Shown here: piece after piece, positions 6,724 through 12,035 of the stretch | Layout: each line of letters opens with the position of its first letter | Position numbering within the stretch: the stretch's first letter is position 1 | Source: a virus | Length of the DNA stretch: 25,973 bases | Virus record (IMG/VR): IMGVR_UViG_3300046507_000325 | Location: 1 to 25,973 of that record | Direction: 5' to 3' (one strand) | The notes under the pieces: model-generated | Seen by the model: the letters and a program-made list of their open reading frames with translations, nothing else | Told to the model about the DNA's origin: nothing | Databases searched by the model: none | Made by a program: the position numbers and the translations under genes

Positions 6724-7115
6724 TTCTTCCTTTTGCGCTTGGGGCTTGAGAGCTTCGAGACAACTAACTGGACTGATGGGCGTGTCATATCGACCTCCAT
6801 CATGGCGTGTTCGTATCCAACGTCATCGAAGCCCGGCCACTTCTTGTGGACGATGGTGTTCGTCACGAGCGGATGGGGACAATCAGCGAAGAATGGGTCC
6901 GCTGCTCGCTGCTCTCGCAGTATGCGAACCAGCGTGAGGTATCGGACCTCCGCAGCGTCGTAGACCTCATCCGTCACGTCGTAGTCCTTGAAGCGTGATG
7001 AGTGGACGTACTCAGGCTTGTAGTAGGCGACCTTCCATTCGATCAGTCGCCAGCCGAGAGCCGTGAACTCCTGCTCCTCAGCGCTCGAAGACAAGGGCGT
7101 AGTCCAGCCCACCAT
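6720..7115 (-). CDS. hypothetical protein, about 131 residues
   Basis: Stop at 6720 overlaps the next ATG. The start is uncertain: ATG 7115 (used here) overlaps the methyltransferase by 38 nt, TTG 7094 would overlap by 17 nt, and neither has a clear ribosome site. The body reads EFTALGWRLIEWKVAYYKPE with several aromatic residues, then an acidic segment (DYDVTDEVYDAAEVRYLTLV) that looks helical, and a very basic end (SSPKRKRKK). No motif recognised. Coupled with the methyltransferase before it. Confidence 0.58.
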   Translation of the reverse strand: MVGWTTPLSSSAEEQEFTALGWRLIEWKVAYYKPEYVHSSRFKDYDVTDEVYDAAEVRYLTLVRILREQRAADPFFADCPHPLVTNTIVHKKWPGFDDVGYEHAMMEVDMTRPSVQLVVSKLSSPKRKRKK

Positions 7116-7626
7116 TGAACGTGATGATCTGGCTAGGCTGGCAGATATCCCACCAAGCCTGCACGCTCATCAGGCGCTCATCTCCGAACGTCGGTTCGTC
7201 GTAGAGGCCAGGAACGTAGTGGACTTGCACCCGAGCGCTCTTGTGGACGCGGATGACTTCGCGGATGGTCTCATCGTTGAAGTGCTCCAGCATCCCGTGA
7301 CTGTGAACCACGTCAGCACGAGCCGACAATGGATCAATGGCGCTCCTCTGAAACACAGTCACGTTGTCCTGAGCGAGGCGTGACTTGGCTACACCAACCA
7401 TCTCAGGGTCAATGTCGGAAGCGCAATACTCGACACGACCGACCACCACGTCAGGACCAACGAGGGCCTTCGTGATGGTGCCAGTGCCGCAGCCAATCTC
7501 CATCACGAGGTCTTGGCGACGAATGCGGGAGTTGATGGCGTTGATGAAGGGCGCGTAGCGCTTCTTCGCGTACTGAAGATAATCATGGCCCTCACGGCCA
7601 GCGTAGAATGACTTCCAAGGGCTCAT
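7078..7626 (-). CDS. class I SAM-dependent methyltransferase
   Basis: 182 residues with motif I VMEIGCGTGT at 41-50, the Gly-rich SAM-binding loop, an acidic residue after strand 2 (CASDIDPEM, about 68-76) and VVHSHGMLEHF at the strand-4 position. The overall layout is that of a small-molecule or protein methyltransferase of the UbiE/Methyltransf_11 type. No DPPY/NPPY is seen, which argues against an N6-adenine DNA methylase, and no Pro-Cys, which argues against a C5 methylase. The substrate is unknown. ATG 7626 follows AGGAG by 4 nt and lies 7 nt past the primase-helicase stop. Confidence 0.8.
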   Translation of the reverse strand: MSPWKSFYAGREGHDYLQYAKKRYAPFINAINSRIRRQDLVMEIGCGTGTITKALVGPDVVVGRVEYCASDIDPEMVGVAKSRLAQDNVTVFQRSAIDPLSARADVVHSHGMLEHFNDETIREVIRVHKSARVQVHYVPGLYDEPTFGDERLMSVQAWWDICQPSQIITFNGGLDYALVFER

Positions 7627-7633
7627 GATGCTC

Positions 7634-9256
7634 CTAGAGCGTTACGTCGAACCCAGTTGGCGCTCGTAGCCAACCAGTCGATCTGTTGTAGACAAGCGTG
7701 TCAGCCACGCCCGTATCGCCGGTCTCACGGCACTTCAGGACGCGGATAATCATGGTGTCTCGTTGCTCGTCTTCCGCCTGCTGGTCGCGTTCGGCGGCGA
7801 TGACGTTGAACGACAGTTGCTCCAGGGCTGCGGAGCCTCTGAGGTCGCTCAGGCTGATGATGGAGCCCTCGTTGAAGCTCTTGTCCTTGGCGCGCTTGAG
7901 ATGGACGATGGCAACGATGCCCACGCCAGTCTCCTGCACCAGCGAAGCCAGCTTCGTCATGAGGATATCAATGTCCTTGCGTTCGCCTTCGCTGCTGCTT
8001 TCCATGCCACTCGTCACGATGCTGATATGATCTAGGAAGATGAAGTCGCACTTCTCGACCGTCGCCATGTAGCGGAGCTTGGCGAGCAGGTTGGCTTGCT
8101 CCAGCGAACCGAAGTGGTTGTAGAAGCACATGCGCTTGTGAACGACTTCGGAGGTCGCCGCCGTCCACTGCTCCCGTGTGATGATGTTCGGGTTGGCACG
8201 GAGCCGCCCCAGGGGCACTTCACAGTGGAGAGCCACGTAGGCTTGCGCGGTCTTCTTGTTCTGCTCCTCAAGGAACACGTTGCCTATCTTGAGGCCGTGC
8301 GTCTGGTGGAGCATGTAGGCCCACTGGCGAGCGATGGTGCTCTTGCCGATGCCTGAGCCAGCCGTGAGCAGCGTTAGCTCTCCCTTGCGGAGACCCAGCA
8401 GCTTCTCACTGAGTTCGGGACAGCCTTCGATGCTGTACCCAGGCTCCGTGGCCTCCATGAGGTCGTCAACGCTGAAGTCCTCACCTGATACGATGCCATC
8501 AGGTCTCCATGGCTTCGCGTTCCAGAACGCAGACACGAGCGCCGCAGCGCCTTCCTTCACGAGGACTTCGTTGGCGTCCTTGTGTGGTAGGACAGCGACC
8601 GAGACCTTGCCGATGGGCAGGACCGCAGCAGCTTCCTCAGCGGCTTGGCGTCCCGGCTCATCCTGATCGAACATGAGGACGATCTTCTTGAAGCCGTCCA
8701 ACCACTCGTAGTAACGCTGGCAGTTGTAGGCCGCGTCCTTGCTCCCATTCGGGAGGGAGACGACCGCGTACTTGTGCTTGAAGGCTTGGCTGACGCTCAA
8801 GGCATCAATCTCACCCTCCACGATGACCACGCTGAGGTCGCCCTGAGCGCGCCACATGCCGTAGAGGGGCATGTCCTTGCTGCCGTTGATGCACTGGAAT
8901 TTCTTGCCAGCGCGCCTGATCTTCTGAGCGACTAGATCACCGTCAACGTCGCGGTAGTTGGCTATGTGGCACTTCTCATCCACATTGATCTGGTAGCCCC
9001 ACTTCTCCAGCGTCTCGCGTGTGAGCCCTCTGTCTTCGAGGTCCGCATAGATGCCGGTCTTAAAATCTGCTCGTGACGTGGTACGCTTCTCCTTCGTTGG
9101 CTCGAACTCGTCTGAGCCCTTCTCGTGGTGCCCGCACCCGAAGCAGAAAGCTCCGCCATCCGCTCGACGTGAGAGGTTGTCTTTGCTTCCGCACTTCGGG
9201 CAGGGTTCGTGATAGAGATGAGGGCTGCTCTCGCGCTCCTTAGAGCGGTGCTTCAA
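7634..9256 (-). CDS. primase-helicase, T7 gp4 type
   Basis: 540 residues that unwind the fork and make primers. An N-terminal zinc ribbon has Cys19, Cys22, Cys38 and Cys41 (CPKCG ... CFGCG). The TOPRIM primase domain shows VVIVEGEIDALS at about 143-154 and LMFDQDEPGRQAA at 194-206. The RecA-like helicase domain has Walker A AGSGIGKST near 299-307, Walker B CDFIFLDHISIV near 403-414 and later ISLSDLRGSAAL. The C-terminus (GWLRAPTGFDVTL) lacks the acidic Phe-ended tail that in T7 docks the polymerase. The start is TTG 9256 without a good ribosome site; a strong AAGGAG lies inside the frame a few codons later with no usual start codon after it, so the true start is unsettled. Confidence 0.95.
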   Translation of the reverse strand: MKHRSKERESSPHLYHEPCPKCGSKDNLSRRADGGAFCFGCGHHEKGSDEFEPTKEKRTTSRADFKTGIYADLEDRGLTRETLEKWGYQINVDEKCHIANYRDVDGDLVAQKIRRAGKKFQCINGSKDMPLYGMWRAQGDLSVVIVEGEIDALSVSQAFKHKYAVVSLPNGSKDAAYNCQRYYEWLDGFKKIVLMFDQDEPGRQAAEEAAAVLPIGKVSVAVLPHKDANEVLVKEGAAALVSAFWNAKPWRPDGIVSGEDFSVDDLMEATEPGYSIEGCPELSEKLLGLRKGELTLLTAGSGIGKSTIARQWAYMLHQTHGLKIGNVFLEEQNKKTAQAYVALHCEVPLGRLRANPNIITREQWTAATSEVVHKRMCFYNHFGSLEQANLLAKLRYMATVEKCDFIFLDHISIVTSGMESSSEGERKDIDILMTKLASLVQETGVGIVAIVHLKRAKDKSFNEGSIISLSDLRGSAALEQLSFNVIAAERDQQAEDEQRDTMIIRVLKCRETGDTGVADTLVYNRSTGWLRAPTGFDVTL

Positions 9257-9500
9257 CGTAGTAGTAGCGCGTGTACTTCTGGCCGTCCTCAGCGCGCTTC
9301 TCGACGCTGTTGATGGAGAAGCCAGCTTCGCGGAGGTCGAAGATTTGTGCGGCGAGGCGCATGGTCCCGTAGGTGTTCATCGCTTCGAGCGGCGAGATGC
9401 TGCCGCGCTTGCGAATGTGCTTGAGGATCGTCATGCCGAGCGGCTTCAGATCGTCTTCGCGGGTGTCGCGTTGGGTCAGTAGGGTAGCAACTGCGTTCAT
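9240..9500 (-). CDS. helix-turn-helix protein
   Basis: 86-residue protein. Residues from about 26 to 62 (ILKHIRKRGSISPLEAMNTY, then GTMRLAAQIFDLREAGFSI) match the small phage helix-turn-helix domain in which 'GSIT-P-x-EA-x-x-x-YG-x-x-RLAA-x-I-x-x-LR-x-x-G' defines the fold. A beta wing (SVEKRAEDGQKYTRYYYVEA) follows. DNA binding is expected; target and role are unknown. ATG 9500 follows GAGG, and the end overlaps the primase-helicase frame by 17 nt. Confidence 0.78.
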   Translation of the reverse strand: MNAVATLLTQRDTREDDLKPLGMTILKHIRKRGSISPLEAMNTYGTMRLAAQIFDLREAGFSINSVEKRAEDGQKYTRYYYVEAPL

Positions 9501-9501
9501 G

Positions 9502-9633
9502 TCAGTCCTCGATCTGTGAGCCAGGAATAAGCCAGCGAGCGTGCTCAGTGATTTCGCCGTCAGGGCCGAAGCTGGCGAACACGATGTAGTCGCCGTCCAT
9601 CGCCCAGTGGTGGGTATAGAAGTGGTGGTGCAT
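9502..9633 (-). CDS. hypothetical protein, 43 residues
   Basis: Joined to its upstream neighbour by TGATG and separated from the HTH gene by one base. It encodes MHHHFYTHHWAMDGDYIVFA, then SFGPDGEITEHARWLIPGSQ and IED: a His-cluster N-terminus (metal binding possible) and a beta-hairpin-like middle. No family recognised. Supported by frame packing and by GAGG of the next gene lying within its last codons. Confidence 0.55.
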   Translation of the reverse strand: MHHHFYTHHWAMDGDYIVFASFGPDGEITEHARWLIPGSQIED

Positions 9634-9797
9634 CAGTGCTTCACTCCGAGCAGCCGTAGAGCGCGCTTGACCTTGCGAGGATCAATCGTGTTGGCGTAAC
9701 GGCTCTTGAGCACCTTGCCGTCGCTCGTGATGACCACTTCCGCCAATTGCACGGCTTGCATGGGCAACTGAGCGAGCTTGTTGACTACAATCACCAT
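9633..9797 (-). CDS. hypothetical protein, 54 residues
   Basis: ATG 9797 overlaps the stop of the preceding gene (TGATG), and its own stop overlaps the next ATG the same way. The product starts MVIVVNKLAQLPMQAVQLAE and continues VVITSDGKVLKSRYANTIDP, ending in a basic segment (RKVKRALRLLGVKH). It is small and basic, with an N-terminal beta strand. No motif recognised; nucleic-acid binding is conceivable given its charge and place between endonuclease I and primase. Confidence 0.55.
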   Translation of the reverse strand: MVIVVNKLAQLPMQAVQLAEVVITSDGKVLKSRYANTIDPRKVKRALRLLGVKH

Positions 9798-10030
9798 CAG
9801 CGCTTGCCCTTCTTCGGCTTGTTGGCAGGAATGAACGCGACCTCGCCGCCTGTCATGGCCTTGAAGCGCTTCTTCGCGTCTGCGTAGTTCGTGCCCTGCA
9901 CGGTCACTTCGCTGCCAGCGATAGCGAACTTGAAGGGCTGCATATGCTTGCGCATGTGCGGACGTGTGGCTTCAATGTCGTGGTCCTTGGGACGGTCCAC
10001 GTTGAACAGATTGCTTGAGGTCGCGTTCAT
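9797..10030 (-). CDS. hypothetical basic protein, 77 residues
   Basis: ATG 10030 with AGGA about 7 nt upstream. The N-terminal third is polar (NATSSNLFNVDRPKDHDIEA), the middle contains a compact segment, FKFAIAGSEVTVQGTNYADA then KKRFKAMTGGEV, and the end is strongly basic (IPANKPKKGKR). The middle looks like a short beta-alpha unit. No family recognised. It directly follows endonuclease I. Confidence 0.6.
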   Translation of the reverse strand: MNATSSNLFNVDRPKDHDIEATRPHMRKHMQPFKFAIAGSEVTVQGTNYADAKKRFKAMTGGEVAFIPANKPKKGKR

Positions 10031-10039
10031 GTGTTTTTC

Positions 10040-10471
10040 CTACTTGGGTTTCAAGTCTTTGAGCCACGCAGGCGGAATGAGACCCTTGTCGGAGTAGGTG
10101 AAACCGTGATCGGTCGCCCACTTCGCATAGGTCGTCTTCGAGCCCTTGTAGATTGGCTTCTTCGCGTTCTGAAACACGATGCGAATGTCCAGTTCAGGAT
10201 GCTGCTCTTTGAGCAGGATCATCTTCTGGCGTTCCTTCGCTCCTGTGTTGTCGCTCATGTGACCGCCGAAGCGGCCCTTGGCTTCAATCAGGATGCGCGT
10301 GTTGTTGATCGTGAAGTCGGGAAGGTACTTCGCTTCCCTCGCAGGCACGGTGTAGTGAACCCATTGGCTTTCGTAGCCGTAGGGCACACCGGCCTCATCG
10401 AGTTGGTCCGCAACCTTCTTCTCTAGAAGCGAGCGATACCGAGCCTCAATGAGGATCGGCTTGCTTGCCAT
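10040..10471 (-). CDS. endonuclease I, Holliday junction resolvase (T7 gp3 type)
   Basis: Resolves four-way DNA junctions before packaging and helps degrade host DNA. The 143-residue length fits the family (T7: 149). Catalytic residues align with T7 Glu20, Asp55, Glu65 and Lys67: Glu17 in SLLEKKVADQL, Asp52 in KYLPDFTI, Glu63 and Lys65 in ILIEAKGRF. Other family segments are RQKMILLKEQHPELDIRIVF and YAKWATDHGFTYSDKG. ATG 10471 overlaps the ssb stop (TGATG), and the two proteins are neighbours in T7 as well. Confidence 0.95.
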   Translation of the reverse strand: MASKPILIEARYRSLLEKKVADQLDEAGVPYGYESQWVHYTVPAREAKYLPDFTINNTRILIEAKGRFGGHMSDNTGAKERQKMILLKEQHPELDIRIVFQNAKKPIYKGSKTTYAKWATDHGFTYSDKGLIPPAWLKDLKPK

Positions 10472-11064
10472 CAGAGCTTGAAGGCGTCGTCACCAGCGGG
10501 AGTGTCGGTATCGTCGTCAGCGGGAGTGTCACCGCTGTCTTCACCGTCACCGAACGACGTGTTCGGCTCGTACTCATCGGCGTCGAAGCCGTCTTCCGCA
10601 GCACCGAAGGCCGCGTTGGCGTCGAAGCCTTCCGAGAGCTTGATGACGCGGACAGCATCCGGCCACAGGCTCACGCCGCGCTTCGCACCCTTCTCCCACG
10701 CTGCAATGACGCCAGCGATACGGAGGAGAGAGCCGCCGCGAATGGTGATGCCAGCCTTGAGGGGCTTGCCCTTCGCGTCAGTGAGTTGCGGTTTCTTCTT
10801 GGGGGATTTGAAGTTGAACGCAATCGCGCCCTCCTTCGTTTCCTTCCACGGCACATGGACGTTCTTCTTGCCAGCGAAGTAGGTGTCGGCAACGGCCTGA
10901 ATGGCCTCTTGGAACGTCTCGGTATAAGCCTCGTCGGCAGTCGCTTCGGTCTTATACTTGCCATCGGCGTATTCGCCCTTCGTGTCGGGCTCTGACAGCT
11001 TCGGGTAGCGAGCGGTCATGACTTCGGTGACGAAGGGGACGTACTTGAACTTCTTGTCAGCCAT
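10471..11064 (-). CDS. single-stranded DNA-binding protein, T7 gp2.5 type
   Basis: Coats ssDNA and coordinates polymerase and helicase at the fork. The chosen ATG 11064 gives 197 residues (T7 gp2.5: 232) beginning MADKKFKYVPFVTEVMTARY. An OB-fold region (KNVHVPWKETKEGAIAFNFK ... GGSLLRIAGVIAAWEKG) is followed by a very acidic C-terminal tail (DSGDTPADDDTDTPAGDD) ending in AFKL. An acidic tail with a terminal aromatic is the hallmark of gp2.5 and binds partner proteins. Sequence upstream in frame (to 11202) is non-coding leader and has no good start signal. Position before endonuclease I matches T7. Confidence 0.9.
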   Translation of the reverse strand: MADKKFKYVPFVTEVMTARYPKLSEPDTKGEYADGKYKTEATADEAYTETFQEAIQAVADTYFAGKKNVHVPWKETKEGAIAFNFKSPKKKPQLTDAKGKPLKAGITIRGGSLLRIAGVIAAWEKGAKRGVSLWPDAVRVIKLSEGFDANAAFGAAEDGFDADEYEPNTSFGDGEDSGDTPADDDTDTPAGDDAFKL

Positions 11065-11389
11065 TATGCTGAGGTATCTTTCCTTTCGGGTATCGAGAGC
11101 ACTCCAACGCCTCAGAGGGCTGGAGGAGTGAAGGTGTGGGGCTCTCACCCACTGCGGCCTGTTCGCCTCTACCACCTCTCCTACGGAAAGCGGGTAGTCC
11201 ACTCACCCGAGTTTGTTTATCGACGTTACGGGTTTAACAGCCTTGCGGCTCGTCACTGAGCGCCCGGGGTAACTAACTATCCCGCGCCACGCTCAATCAG
11301 TCGAAGCGCGCGGTCCATGGCATTGGCTGGCCCGTCGCCATTCAGGGGACTTGAACCCCACCAATCATTCCCACGCCGCGCGCTGTTGG
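11065..11389. other. structured non-coding stretch upstream of ssb
   Basis: About 325 bases without a convincing gene. Read on the minus strand, the direction of the flanking genes, it holds several stem-loops: AGCGCGCGG/CCGCGCGCT arms spanning 11305-11384 (described separately), GCC-GCAA-GGC (near 11240), CGGGT/ACCCG around a 9-nt loop (about 11192-11210), GTGGG/CCCAC with a 7-nt loop (about 11138-11154), and CACTCC/GGAGTG (about 11100-11130) just before the ssb leader. It may hold a phage promoter, a processing site or a structured RNA; no promoter sequence is recognised. Confidence 0.5.
11305..11384 (-). other. tRNA-like element or tRNA remnant
   Basis: An 80-base element closed by a perfect 9-base inverted repeat (AGCGCGCGG at 11305-11313, partner at 11376-11384), which is tRNA-sized. 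Inside, on the minus strand, GGGG-TTCAAGT-CCCC forms a 7-nt loop identical to a T-loop; it also reads as an anticodon loop with CAA after T33. The core of 14 bases GGGGTTCAAGTCCC and the GCGCGCG closing stem are shared with the real tRNA-Leu at 14897-14983. D- and T-arm positions are not canonical and no CCA is encoded, so a working tRNA is not claimed. It is either a decayed tRNA or a tRNA-like RNA. Confidence 0.45.
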
Positions 11390-11884
11390 TTACGCTGCTT
11401 CGCGAGTGACCGTGAAGCGAGCGAGATGCACGCTGCGTATCTCGAAGACGGCGATCTGATCTTCCGTCTCGTTGAGGCGCAATATCTCCTCCGCATGGGC
11501 GTCAGCGGCCTCAAGGGTCTTGTAGGCGTGCCCAGTGGGCGTGAAGCCGTCATCGTCGCCTGTGATGTAGGCGGTCATGAAGCGGGGGCGGTCGTTGTCG
11601 TCCATCGGCGGCTCCTTCTGGTTATCGGAAGGAGAACCTACCGTGAACGGTTCGGACCCGTCAACAGCTATTTTCGGCAATTCCGAACCCAGGCCGTTGA
11701 GGTAGGTCGAATGGCGGACCCTGATCCATTTGGCAGTGTCGTTGTAGTCGTACTCGCGATCCATGTAACGAACCCAAACACGCGAGCCCTCGATCTTGGT
11801 GACTTCATGACCCTCTTTGCCCCAATAGGGCTGAGTAACCCAGTCACCCACGCGGAGAGCAGAAGCCTTCAGATACTCAGTCAA
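11390..11884 (-). CDS. hypothetical protein with SH3-like N-terminus; possible internal start
   Basis: TTG 11884 with GGGAG about 7 nt upstream overlaps the previous stop by 8 nt and gives 164 residues. The first 60 residues (RVGDWVTQPYWGKEGHEVTK, then IEGSRVWVRYMDREYDYN) resemble an SH3/KOW-like beta barrel: 'VGDWV ... V-x-x-I-x-G-x-R-V-W-V'. After a Pro/Ser linker comes a second part beginning MDDNDRPRFMTAYITGDDDG with a helix (LEAADAHAEEILRLNE). At 11605 this second part has its own ATG with AAGGAG 6 nt upstream, in the same frame, so a separate 71-residue product may also be made. No family assigned to either part. Confidence 0.68.
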   Translation of the reverse strand: MTEYLKASALRVGDWVTQPYWGKEGHEVTKIEGSRVWVRYMDREYDYNDTAKWIRVRHSTYLNGLGSELPKIAVDGSEPFTVGSPSDNQKEPPMDDNDRPRFMTAYITGDDDGFTPTGHAYKTLEAADAHAEEILRLNETEDQIAVFEIRSVHLARFTVTREAA

Positions 11885-12035
11885 AGCCGTGCTCCCTGCG
11901 GAAGTTGCGCTCAGTGGTGGGTACGTCAATGCCGAGGCTCATGAGCGCTACGGCAGTGTCGAAGGCGATGGCGCCATCAGTCTCGACTTGGCTGCGCGCC
12001 TGAAGGAGCAGGCTACGCAAATGCATATTGGGCAT
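11877..12035 (-). CDS. small conserved phage protein downstream of RNA polymerase, 52 residues
   Basis: ATG 12035 lies within the end of the RNA polymerase gene and follows GAGGT by 5 nt. The protein (MPNMHLRSLLLQARSQVETD, then GAIAFDTAVALMSLGIDVPT) is helical, with the pattern 'L-x-x-AR-x-x-V-x-TDG-x-I-x-x-D-x-A-x-x-LM-x-LGIDV', which I recall as a short protein following the polymerase in marine T7-like phages. Function unknown. The longer in-frame reading to 12116 lacks a ribosome site. Confidence 0.7.
   Translation of the reverse strand: MPNMHLRSLLLQARSQVETDGAIAFDTAVALMSLGIDVPTTERNFRREHGFD

Noticed and set aside
11120-11185. tRNA-like segment with CTCC-TCCA end near 11.15 kb
   Set aside because: A 5-base stem and 7-base loop exist, but the loop lacks T33, and no matching acceptor strand or T-loop is found.
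11306-11383. A second functional tRNA
   Set aside because: The closing stem and a T-loop-like hairpin are present, but the D-arm, anticodon arm and T-arm cannot all be placed and no CCA end is encoded.
11351-11944. 197-codon plus-strand frame near the structured region
   Set aside because: Antisense to the 164-residue gene and the tRNA-like element; no ribosome site.
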